Source: an uncultured Saprospiraceae bacterium
GTDB lineage: Bacteria > Bacteroidota > Bacteroidia > Chitinophagales > Saprospiraceae
Direction: 5' to 3'
NCBI GenBank assembly: GCA_938044055.1
Contig: CALIQO010000557.1
Coordinates: forward strand, 1-11,306
Length of the DNA: 11,306 bases
In this document: one piece after another, positions 1-6,527 of the stretch
How positions within the stretch are numbered: the first letter of the stretch is position 1
How the letters are laid out: each line of letters starts with the position of its first letter
Made by a program: the position numbers and the translations under genes
Notes under the pieces: generated by a model
Seen by the model: only the letters and a program-made list of their open reading frames with translations
What the model was told of the DNA's origin: nothing
The model's database searches: none

Positions 1-48
1 GTTTCTACTTCAGGTAATTCTGGCATAGGAGATGGATTTATAAGATAA
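1..48 (+). CDS. possible C-terminal tail of an upstream gene
   Basis: Frame 1 reads 15 codons without interruption from the window edge to a TAA at 46-48, ending ...GDGFIR. The other two plus-strand frames close within the first 27 bases. This could be the end of a gene lying mostly outside the window, but 15 codons are too few to tell from chance, and no family can be recognised. Confidence 0.2.
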   Translation, partial: VSTSGNSGIGDGFIR

Positions 49-238
49 CTTCAATTTTGCGATAAAGATTAGAATCTGGTGAGCTTTTTCTCTTATGGGT
101 TGTTACAATAATGAGATCAACAGTGTATATTTTTAAACCTCCATTAACTTGAAGACAAGATTATCCTAGACGAATCAATTTCCCTTGCTAGTGAATCGTT
201 ATCTTTATAAAAACAATTAATAAACGTCAATCAGAAAG
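49..238. other. AT-rich intergenic stretch upstream of the first gene
   Basis: No open frame, RNA gene or strong repeat is visible here. The only promoter-like element is TATCTTTA at 200-207, one mismatch from the Bacteroidota -7 consensus TAnnTTTG and about 31 bases before the TTG start at 239. A TTG at 185-187 is too close to it (12 bases) to serve as a normal -33 element. An in-frame TAA at 221-223 bounds the downstream gene on its 5' side. Confidence 0.4.
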
Positions 239-925
239 TTGAAAAGAGAATTTATCGAAAATATTAAAACGGGTAAGTACAAAAATTGCTACCTAAAAAC
301 AAGTGAAGTAAAAGCTACAAACAATTCTTTTATTTCTAATGAATTGAAATTATCACTGACAATATCAGATGATCAACTAATAAATGAAAATTGGGAAATT
401 GAAATCATAGGATTAAGACAATATCATAACCTGATTGGTATATCATATAAACCTTATTTTAATATTGAGATTAAAAAAGATCATCCTTTGTTATGGAATT
501 ACAAGTACGATTTAATAGAAGCCGAACTAGGAGGAATGGACGAATTAAAGCCATCAGCTAAGAATTCTTTGGTAGGAGAATTAGCAACCTTATACTTAAA
601 TGATTTCGGTGGTTTTGTGAAATTTGAAACCAACCCCATATCAAAGGAGCTAAAAAACAGTGAAGGGAAAAGACTATTTTTTAGCAATCAAAAACTGTTC
701 GGAATGGTCGCACCTATTCTTTTAAATTATGGAATATCATCCAAGATTTTAAAAGTAAAATCAGAAGGACAAAAAAGATGGACGAACACTCCTGACGCAA
801 AAGTAATGTTGTTTAGAGATCCATTTATAACTTCAGAAGGATCATTAGGAAATTGCTCATATATAATCGCTGATGACTTTAATTTTGAATTAAAAAACGA
901 AGGCAATACAGCAAATAACTTATAG
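239..925 (+). CDS. hypothetical protein, AT-rich, TTG start
   Basis: I do not recognise this 228-residue protein. It has no signal peptide or membrane segment and reads as a soluble alpha/beta protein with alternating hydrophobic strands. Landmarks are WEIEIIGLRQ near residue 60, a LLWNYKYDLIEAELGG segment near 85-100 and a RDPFITSEGSLGNCSYI segment near 195-210. The start is TTG at 239. An in-frame TAA lies at 221-223 and the next in-frame ATG is about 100 codons in, so TTG is the only start that keeps the conserved-looking N-terminal half. No Shine-Dalgarno sequence is visible. Sampled lines of the gene run about 20-37% GC, against 43-45% in sampled lines of the helicase and glycosidase, which suggests recent acquisition. 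It converges on the VOC gene with only 19 bp between the stop codons. The reading frame is probably real, but the function is unknown. Confidence 0.7.
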   Translation: MKREFIENIKTGKYKNCYLKTSEVKATNNSFISNELKLSLTISDDQLINENWEIEIIGLRQYHNLIGISYKPYFNIEIKKDHPLLWNYKYDLIEAELGGMDELKPSAKNSLVGELATLYLNDFGGFVKFETNPISKELKNSEGKRLFFSNQKLFGMVAPILLNYGISSKILKVKSEGQKRWTNTPDAKVMLFRDPFITSEGSLGNCSYIIADDFNFELKNEGNTANNL

Positions 926-944
926 ACAAATTGATTTTTTCAGA

Positions 945-1343
945 CTATAGTGAAGGAGGCTGTATGATGTCCCATAAGTTTCCATACAGATCTTCAATGA
1001 CGAAGACCTTTCCATAATCATGCTCTGTACGCTCGCGAACAATCTTTATTCCCTGGGACTTGTAATAATCATAATCTCGATCACAATCATCCGTATGCAT
1101 AAATAAGAACACGCGGCCGCCCGTCTGGTTACCGATTGCTGCTTTCTGAGATTCGCTGGCAGCCTGGGCAAGGAGTAACGATGCTCCTTTGCCATCTCCA
1201 GGAGGTTGCACACGCACCCACCTTTTCGTTTCGGAAAGGGTAGTGTCTTCCAGTAAAGAAAACTTCATCTTCTCTGTATAGAATGCTATGGCTTCATCGT
1301 AATCGGCAACAACAAGTGCCATCTGAAAAAAAGATTGATTCAT
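945..1343 (-). CDS. VOC (glyoxalase/bleomycin-resistance fold) family protein
   Basis: This 132-residue cytoplasmic protein has the vicinal-oxygen-chelate fold, seen as two beta-alpha-beta-beta-beta modules. Module one contains VVADYDEAIAFYTEKMKFSL at residues 11-30, the usual strand plus helix with an F-Y. Module two contains FLFMHTDDCDRDYDYY at 79-94 and ends with GKVFVIEDLYGNLWDII at 111-127, the family's closing strands. The length matches single-domain members. The usual H/E/H/E metal ligands are not clearly present: Q7 sits where the first ligand is expected, H83 is a candidate, and D125 replaces the usual final Glu. An enzymatic activity therefore cannot be assigned. The family includes glyoxalases, dioxygenases and antibiotic-binding proteins. 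The gene starts 20 bp after the helicase stop and is probably co-transcribed with it. No ribosome binding site is evident. Confidence 0.9.
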   Translation of the reverse strand: MNQSFFQMALVVADYDEAIAFYTEKMKFSLLEDTTLSETKRWVRVQPPGDGKGASLLLAQAASESQKAAIGNQTGGRVFLFMHTDDCDRDYDYYKSQGIKIVRERTEHDYGKVFVIEDLYGNLWDIIQPPSL

Positions 1344-1363
1344 GGTTGTTTTTTAATCGTATT

Positions 1364-2671
1364 TTAAATCCAGTTGACACGTACCTTTTTCTTCTTGATT
1401 CTATTGTTGTCTAACTTCTGCATTACTTGCTCCAGTCTGTTAGCAGCAACAGCCACAAAAGCACAATCTGTCTTCAGTTCGATCATGCCGATGTCTTCTT
1501 TAGATAGACCAGCAATCTTAATCAGGCTTCCGACGATGTCACCCTTAGATATTTTATCTTTTCTACCACCATTGATTATAACTGTAGACCAGTCGCTGGA
1601 GAGCGCGACTTCTTGTTTTGTGAGTTTTAATTTTCTCAGTCCTGGAATAAATTCAGGCAGGTTTTCTTGTACGTATTTTAGAACATAAGCTGTTCCTTCG
1701 CTTTTCATTCTGGCGGTACGTCCATTTCTATGGGTAAATTCTTCTGCCCGCAGGGGCAGATGATAATGGATGATAAAATCCATTTCTTGGATATCGATTC
1801 CTCTGGAAGCAAGATCCGTTGCAAGTAAGATATGGTGCGTGCCATTCCTAAACTTTATCAGAGAACGTTCTCGGTCCCTCTGTTCCATGCCGCCATAGAA
1901 TTTTCCGTGTGGAATTCCTTCTGAGGTTAAGTGGCTGCTTACGCGGTCTATGGATGATTTAAAATTTAAGAAAACGATGCCTGACTTATTTCCTAGATGT
2001 CTTAACAAGTCGACAAGGGTATCTATTTTATCTTTTTCAGGTGAAATGACCAGCTCCATTTTCAGCTTGCTCTTTCCATCTCCTAGATGATCCTCGGTGT
2101 GCAGTTTTTCTATTTTAAGATAGTCTGGAATCTGGTAACCTTTCGTAGCGGAGGTAAGGATTTTTTTCTTGATCTGAGGGAGTCCAGAGACGATGGATTT
2201 CATTTCGTCTTGAAATCCGATTTCAATAGACTTATCGTATTCATCTAAGATGAGAAATGAAACTTGATCGGTCTGAAATGTATTGCGCTTAAGGTGATCT
2301 GATATCCTGCCCGGGGTGCCTACAATGATAGAAGGGGTATGCTTGAGTTCTTCGCGGTCTTTTTTCATGTAGCGTCCTCCATAGAAAGCGTGGGCTTTAA
2401 TACCTGCTCCCATGTCGCGGATTACTTGTTCAATCTGTATGGCTAGTTCTCTCGTGGGCGTAATAATGACTGCTTGTACAGCTTGCAATGTCGGATCAAT
2501 TTCACGGATTATAGGGAAAAGATATGCCAGTGTTTTTCCAGAACCAGTAGGAGCGAGAAGCAATACTTGCTTGTATGCATGGATGGCATGGTGTGCCGAT
2601 TCTTGCATCAGATTGAAAGCTTCGATTCCCAGTTTATCGAGAATGGCTTGTTGGTTCTTAATTGTTGTCAT
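1364..2671 (-). CDS. DExD-box ATP-dependent RNA helicase with DbpA-type RNA-binding domain
   Basis: This is a cytoplasmic RNA helicase of 435 residues that uses ATP to unwind or remodel RNA; DbpA itself acts on 23S rRNA during large-subunit assembly. Motifs appear in order: Q-motif Gln23, Walker A APTGSGKT at 40-47, PTRELA at 72-77, TPGR at 119-122, motif II DEYD at 143-146, SAT at 174-176, ATDLASRGID at 284-293 and HRNGRTAR at 314-321. The C-terminal part (about 364-435, opening VIINGGRKDKISKGDIVGSL) matches the DbpA RNA-binding domain and ends in a basic KKKK stretch. Motif II has Tyr where classic DEAD proteins have Ala. From memory, aromatic residues at this position are also seen in Bacteroidota homologues, so it is probably not damage. 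A TAnnTTTG promoter element sits just upstream of the start. The VOC gene follows 20 bp downstream on the same strand. rRNA biogenesis or cold adaptation is the likely role, by family inference only. Confidence 0.95.
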   Translation of the reverse strand: MTTIKNQQAILDKLGIEAFNLMQESAHHAIHAYKQVLLLAPTGSGKTLAYLFPIIREIDPTLQAVQAVIITPTRELAIQIEQVIRDMGAGIKAHAFYGGRYMKKDREELKHTPSIIVGTPGRISDHLKRNTFQTDQVSFLILDEYDKSIEIGFQDEMKSIVSGLPQIKKKILTSATKGYQIPDYLKIEKLHTEDHLGDGKSKLKMELVISPEKDKIDTLVDLLRHLGNKSGIVFLNFKSSIDRVSSHLTSEGIPHGKFYGGMEQRDRERSLIKFRNGTHHILLATDLASRGIDIQEMDFIIHYHLPLRAEEFTHRNGRTARMKSEGTAYVLKYVQENLPEFIPGLRKLKLTKQEVALSSDWSTVIINGGRKDKISKGDIVGSLIKIAGLSKEDIGMIELKTDCAFVAVAANRLEQVMQKLDNNRIKKKKVRVNWI

Positions 2672-2675
2672 CCTA

Positions 2676-2683
2676 CAAAGGTA
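2676..2683 (-). promoter_or_regulatory. Bacteroidota-type -7 element (TACCTTTG) for the helicase operon
   Basis: On the minus strand the sequence reads TACCTTTG, a perfect match to TAnnTTTG, four bases before the helicase ATG at 2671. That placement implies a very short or absent 5' leader. No TTTG at the usual 19-21 base spacing is seen upstream; the nearest TTG is about 13 bases away. The -33 half of the promoter is therefore weak or atypical. Confidence 0.5.
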
Positions 2684-2737
2684 GAATGATTGATCACAAC
2701 TAGGGTGAAACGATGCAGGATTATGGAAAATTTACTT

Positions 2738-3187
2738 TTAGTACATGGACATGATATTATTGATGCTAGCGGGCATGATGGAAGATAAACTTGTAAATAT
2801 GCATTGCTCTGCATCGGCTACATACCACTTTCCATTCTCTTTAATTCCGGCTAGTTTTGTAATCATTAATTGGCTTCCCCATGGACTTGATACATGGAAT
2901 TGTACGCGCATGGCTGTAAATATCCGATTTTCCATCTTGACTGTAGAGAGGACTTCATAATTGTATGATGATATTGAAGTTCCCTGGAATGAAGCCCGCA
3001 AGTTGTCTACCGCACGATCCATTCCTATTCCTCCGATGCCTCCATTCCCATAGATGGATCTTACGAGTTTTTCGTAATTGTGTTCTTTCATGGCTTTTCC
3101 ATAGCCATCCATAAAAGTGGATAACCCATTCTGAGAAAATCCGATACACGGCAATAGAAATAGTATAATGATGATTCTGTTTTTCAT
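2738..3187 (-). CDS. small secreted protein, possibly NTF2-like fold
   Basis: The protein begins MKNRIIIILFLLPCIGFSQ, a clear signal peptide with probable cleavage after SQ, so it is exported to the periplasm or beyond. I chose the Met at 3187. Starting at the upstream ATG (3202) would add the five residues MKMHI before the normal basic n-region. The mature part is about 130 residues. It opens with a helical GLSTFMDGYGKAMKEHNYEKLV segment, then a glycine-rich GNGGIGGIGMDRA loop, then alternating strands (NYEVLSTVKMENRIFTAMRVQFHV) and a GKWYVADAE strand. That order resembles NTF2/SnoaL-like domains, but this is inferred from pattern only and no active site is proposed. It is transcribed towards the helicase gene, 66 bp upstream of it, so it could share a transcript with it. 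Confidence 0.75.
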   Translation of the reverse strand: MKNRIIIILFLLPCIGFSQNGLSTFMDGYGKAMKEHNYEKLVRSIYGNGGIGGIGMDRAVDNLRASFQGTSISSYNYEVLSTVKMENRIFTAMRVQFHVSSPWGSQLMITKLAGIKENGKWYVADAEQCIFTSLSSIMPASINNIMSMY

Positions 3188-3311
3188 GATGTGCATTTTC
3201 AATCTATAGATCGAAAATTCAAAAGGTCATCATGGATTCTTGACTTTAAGATTGAAATTATTTATTTTGGTTAAAAGGAGTAGAATAAGCTATTTGGTTT
3301 AGGTTGTTAAT

Positions 3312-3764
3312 ATGGAATTGATACAAGCACTTAGAAAACATTTTTACTTTTCTTTGATATTCATACATGGATTGATACCGGCTGATAGCAAGGAAATATT
3401 CCCGGAATTGATGAAGCATAAGACAAGAGGCTATACGCTTTCGGAATTAGTTTTAGAAGATATAGAGATGAAGAGTTTTACTATCACCCAATTAGATGAT
3501 AAGGCGATAGTTACTTTTAAAATGGAGGGACATGAATTTTTTGAAAATTCAAAGGAGTCCTTTAAAGAAAATGTAGGACCATGGGCTGAATTCAATGAGT
3601 ATTCTATAAGCATCAATTTTAAAAGGAGGAGATATTATTATAGCCCCAATGAAAATGTAAACGTGAATATTGCAGTGTCTAGATATGGAAAGGATACCAG
3701 AGTTTCATTAAAGTTTTCAGAAAAGAAAACCCGCTCGACTAGAAGATTAAATTCCTACTTTTAA
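3312..3764 (+). CDS. hypothetical protein, 150 residues
   Basis: I do not recognise this protein. It starts MELIQALRKHFYFSLIF, a short hydrophobic stretch that is not a convincing signal peptide. It then has a helix-rich segment (residues about 22-55), strands such as KSFTITQLDDKAIVTFKM near 54-71, and a lysine/arginine-rich C-terminal half with FKRRRYYYSP and a closing KKTRSTRRL. The basic tail could suit nucleic-acid or membrane contact, but that is speculation. Sampled lines run about 35% GC, below the neighbouring genes. It diverges from the small secreted protein (124 bp between starts) and converges on the LD-carboxypeptidase gene (141 bp between stops). No family motif is visible. Confidence 0.6.
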   Translation: MELIQALRKHFYFSLIFIHGLIPADSKEIFPELMKHKTRGYTLSELVLEDIEMKSFTITQLDDKAIVTFKMEGHEFFENSKESFKENVGPWAEFNEYSISINFKRRRYYYSPNENVNVNIAVSRYGKDTRVSLKFSEKKTRSTRRLNSYF

Positions 3765-3905
3765 TGTGCAATAGAATGATACATACATTTTAATGGCACT
3801 TTTGTTTTTTACACGTATTTATAAAAGGAATACAATAGTTAAGTACACGTTCATCTTATAAAACATAGTTTTTCAGGTAATTAGCTTAAGCGTACAGTTC
3901 TTGAA
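3765..3905. other. gap between convergent genes
   Basis: These 141 AT-rich bases hold no open frame. They contain an 8-base perfect palindrome, GCTTAAGC, at 3884-3891 and two copies of ACACGT. No GC-rich hairpin with a T-run is present, so I see no intrinsic terminator for either convergent gene. Confidence 0.4.
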
Positions 3906-4925
3906 TCAATCCCAGAAATCAAGCTTGATTTTCAGCAGTGCTTCTTCGGTGGACATCTCAGCCTCTGCTCCGATCGGCAAGGTAAAGTTGTGTTTTATAT
4001 GGCCATAAGACATGCCATAAATTACTGGAATTCCGAGTGGGACCAATCTGTCCTTCAGACATTCAATCAGTGATAGGGAACGATTCGGATTCTTGGGGTG
4101 GCAATTTTTGAATTGGCCGAGCAGCATTCCTCTCGCACCCTCTAAGGCACCAGACTGGATAACCTGGGTAAGCATGCGATCTATACGATACGTGTCTTCA
4201 CCGATGTCTTCCATACAGACGATTTTCTTCTTTCCTTCCATCTGCCACTCTGTACCAGTCATCGCCGCTATGAGTGATAGGTTTCCACCCGTTAGTTTTC
4301 CTTCTACACGACCCGGACGGATGACAACTACTTCATCGTAATTGTGATCGGTATAGATGTCATTGTTTTTTACTTCTATGGATTTTTTAGTTCCGAAGAA
4401 AACTTGATTGAAATAGTCCAATGAGTAGTCATTCATCTCCGGACCAGCATTCGGACCATGGAAACTTACTTGATTGCATTCTTGCAATATAGCGAGGTGA
4501 AGTGCTGTGATGTCACTGTATCCGATGAGCGGTTTAGGATTGTTCTTAATCAACTTAAAATCAATGTAAGGAAGCAAGCGGGTACAACCATAACCACCAC
4601 GTATACACCAGATACCTTTTACTTCTGGATCAGCGTACATAGCATGTAAATCCTCAAGACGCTGGACATCCGTTCCTGCTAGATATCCGTATTTCTCCCG
4701 GATATACTTTCCTTCTACTGGGATGAATCCGAGTGATTTTACCTGCTCTATGGCGACTTGTATTCTGTCTTCCTCTATATTGCTCGCCGGTGTGATCAAG
4801 CCGATTTTATCTCCGCGTTTTATTTTTTTCATGTCCATAACCAATGGTCTATTTTCTTTCATTCCGATAATCGATGAGAGGATAGATAACCATCCTGTAT
4901 ATTGTATAAATCTTCTTCGCTCCAT
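3906..4925 (-). CDS. ldcA: LD-carboxypeptidase, S66 family, with Tat-like leader
   Basis: This is a serine peptidase that removes the terminal D-alanine from muropeptide tetrapeptides (L,D-bond) in peptidoglycan recycling. The S66 triad is visible: nucleophile Ser137 in GYSD, Glu239 in MEDIGED and His309 in GHIKHNF. The spacings (102 and 70) are close to those of Pseudomonas LdcA (Ser115/Glu217/His285). Further family signatures are GLITPAS at 42-48, RGGYG at 109-113 and GGNLSLIAAMTGT at 213-225. The N-terminus carries about 30 residues beyond the usual family start: ERRRFIQ followed by a hydrophobic stretch to about residue 21, which resembles a twin-arginine signal. Internal Met30 or Met32 (MKKIKRGDKIGLI) would give a cytoplasmic form of standard length. 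The gene lies 24 bp downstream of a lipoprotein gene on the same strand and is probably co-transcribed with it, consistent with envelope work. Confidence 0.92.
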   Translation of the reverse strand: MERRRFIQYTGWLSILSSIIGMKENRPLVMDMKKIKRGDKIGLITPASNIEEDRIQVAIEQVKSLGFIPVEGKYIREKYGYLAGTDVQRLEDLHAMYADPEVKGIWCIRGGYGCTRLLPYIDFKLIKNNPKPLIGYSDITALHLAILQECNQVSFHGPNAGPEMNDYSLDYFNQVFFGTKKSIEVKNNDIYTDHNYDEVVVIRPGRVEGKLTGGNLSLIAAMTGTEWQMEGKKKIVCMEDIGEDTYRIDRMLTQVIQSGALEGARGMLLGQFKNCHPKNPNRSLSLIECLKDRLVPLGIPVIYGMSYGHIKHNFTLPIGAEAEMSTEEALLKIKLDFWD

Positions 4926-4949
4926 ATAATTTCTATTATGCCTCGGGGA

Positions 4950-5327
4950 TTAATCGCAAGTTATGCGTTCTAGATTGAGTAATCTGAGATCGCTTGATAA
5001 TGCTTCTGAAATAATGCTAGAAGATGTTATGAAATATCGATCGTGGGTAGGACACATATCACAAGCTTCACAGACACCTTCGTGAAAATTCAAGGTTAGT
5101 TCAATGCTGCTTACAGCAATGTTTTTTCCTTCCAACCATTTTTTCATTTCGGTTTCTCTAGCCGATTTTTCTCCTCCGACATCTACCGCTGAGGCGAATA
5201 GATCTGTCTGACACTGCCTGATATCGAAGCTGTAGCAGATGCCTTTTTTCTCTGTTGCATTCCGATTACAACCCGATAATAGATACACCATCATCGACAA
5301 TAATAGTAGAGTAGTCCCTGATCTCAT
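4950..5327 (-). CDS. cysteine-rich lipoprotein of unknown function
   Basis: This 125-residue protein has a type II signal peptide: a hydrophobic TLLLLSMMVYLLSGC with lipobox LSGC, so Cys20 is the predicted lipidation site. The mature part has six further cysteines, at 31, 39, 86, 89, 92 and 124. Three of these form a compact C-x2-C-x2-C in the CEACDMCP segment at 86-93, followed by THDRYFI. An even number of cysteines in an exported protein would allow three disulfides; metal binding by the CxxCxxC cluster is the alternative. I do not recognise the family. The gene ends 24 bp before the LD-carboxypeptidase and likely forms an operon with it. It starts 19 bp from the divergent nucleoid-protein GTG, so the two promoters must overlap each other or the neighbouring coding region. 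Confidence 0.8.
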   Translation of the reverse strand: MRSGTTLLLLSMMVYLLSGCNRNATEKKGICYSFDIRQCQTDLFASAVDVGGEKSARETEMKKWLEGKNIAVSSIELTLNFHEGVCEACDMCPTHDRYFITSSSIISEALSSDLRLLNLERITCD

Positions 5328-5346
5328 GGTATAATGTTTTATAATT

Positions 5347-6399
5347 GTGACTAAAACTAAGCATATGCTGCGATATAGTGAAGCGAGGGTAGAAGGATGT
5401 TTTATAGATTACATAGGATCTTATGCGGATAATGAGGATGTTCGCCTTTCGGCAAATGGCATTGTATCCTTCCATGAAAGAACCGAGAACGTATTGAAAG
5501 ATTTTCTGTTTAAGGCATTTGAGGAAGCGGAATATTATTCATTCGATTTTTCAGATGGCAATTTTCAGATGAATCCGCTCTATCAATATGCAGAAAAAAT
5601 ATTTCAGGATAGAGATGAAATGAATGAATTGCATGGATCGATATCTAAGTATCTATACAACAATTCTCGTCACCCACAGATCAAGCCTGGAGAATTGCTT
5701 CAAGTATATGTGTCGGATCTTTTAATAGACGATCAGATGGTAGATGCTTATTGCATCTTCAAGGTTGAAGAGAAAGATGCCTTCTTGAAATTACAGTCTG
5801 ATAAAATTTTAGTAGAGGAAGGGATGCTTCCTGGCAAGGTAGATAAGGCGTGTATCATCTTTAACATGGATGGTGACGATGGTTATAGACTCTGTGTTGC
5901 CGATAGAACAAGTGCACAATCAGATGCTCAATTCTGGAAAGAGGCTTTTCTCAATGTTAAGCAGCGAGCAGACGACTACTACCACACTAAAAATTATATT
6001 CTTACAACTAAGCAATTCATCAAGGAACGATTGAAGCCCTTGTACGATATAGAGCGTACGGAAGAAGCAGAGATAATGAATCGCTGCAAGACCTATATGA
6101 AAAGTGCGGAAACATTTGACAAGGGGGAATACGAGCAAGAAGTATTTTATGATGAAAAGGTGATCGAAGATTTTCGACAGTTTCAAGATGACTTGATGGC
6201 AGAAAAGCAAACGGTATTTGTCGATAAATTCGAAGTGAAGCAACAAGCGGTCAAGCGGTATCAGAAGGTTTTTAAATCGGTTATTAAACTCGACAAAAAT
6301 TTCCACATCTATGTCCACGGAAACCGCAGTATGATTGAGAAAGGAACCGACGAAGAAGGACGGAAATTTTATAAGATATTTTACAATGAGGAGAAGTAG
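5347..6399 (+). CDS. nucleoid-associated protein, NA37/YejK (NdpA) family
   Basis: This 350-residue cytoplasmic protein resembles the 37-kDa nucleoid-associated family (E. coli YejK, about 335 residues), whose members bind double-stranded DNA. Family features are an N-terminal strand region with DVRLSANG near 31-38, a LHGSISKYLYNNSRHPQIKPGE segment near 94-115 that leads into LLQVYVSDLL, and KVDKACIIFNM near 164-174. There is also a YRLCVADR strand with a downstream FWKEAFL helix near 181-202, and a charged helical C-terminal third. The GTG at 5347 is the outermost start; ATG at 5365 (residue 7, MLRYSEARVEG) is equally plausible. TAATTGTG at 5342-5349, one mismatch from TAnnTTTG, would fit the later start. 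The specific function in this organism is unknown: these proteins sit in the nucleoid but clear phenotypes are few. Confidence 0.85.
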   Translation: MTKTKHMLRYSEARVEGCFIDYIGSYADNEDVRLSANGIVSFHERTENVLKDFLFKAFEEAEYYSFDFSDGNFQMNPLYQYAEKIFQDRDEMNELHGSISKYLYNNSRHPQIKPGELLQVYVSDLLIDDQMVDAYCIFKVEEKDAFLKLQSDKILVEEGMLPGKVDKACIIFNMDGDDGYRLCVADRTSAQSDAQFWKEAFLNVKQRADDYYHTKNYILTTKQFIKERLKPLYDIERTEEAEIMNRCKTYMKSAETFDKGEYEQEVFYDEKVIEDFRQFQDDLMAEKQTVFVDKFEVKQQAVKRYQKVFKSVIKLDKNFHIYVHGNRSMIEKGTDEEGRKFYKIFYNEEK

Positions 6400-6527
6400 T
6401 TTTAAATCACTTTAGAGGGTTTTAGGAGAAAATCACTAATTCGTGTAACTTAAAACGCGTAAGAACTGACCCCGGCTTACCGATAGATTTAGTTAATTTT
6501 AGAAATTTAAAGGTTATAAAGTATTCT
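6400..6527 (+). promoter_or_regulatory. upstream region of the response regulator with direct and inverted repeats
   Basis: The octamer AAATCACT occurs twice, at 6404-6411 and 6430-6437, 26 bases apart start to start. GTAAG at 6459-6463 and CTTAC at 6476-6480 form a short inverted repeat around a GC-richer 12-base loop. The stretch just before the ATG is very AT-rich and includes TAATTTTA near 6495-6502, one mismatch from TAnnTTTG. These may be regulatory, but no known operator is recognised. Confidence 0.25.

Noticed and set aside
1374..2689. Plus-strand open frames opposite the helicase
   Set aside because: They are antisense shadows of a gene with complete helicase motifs and show no domain character of their own.
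6459..6480. GTAAG/CTTAC hairpin as an intrinsic terminator or recombination site
   Set aside because: The stem is only five pairs, no T-run follows it, and it lacks the core sites of integron attC elements.
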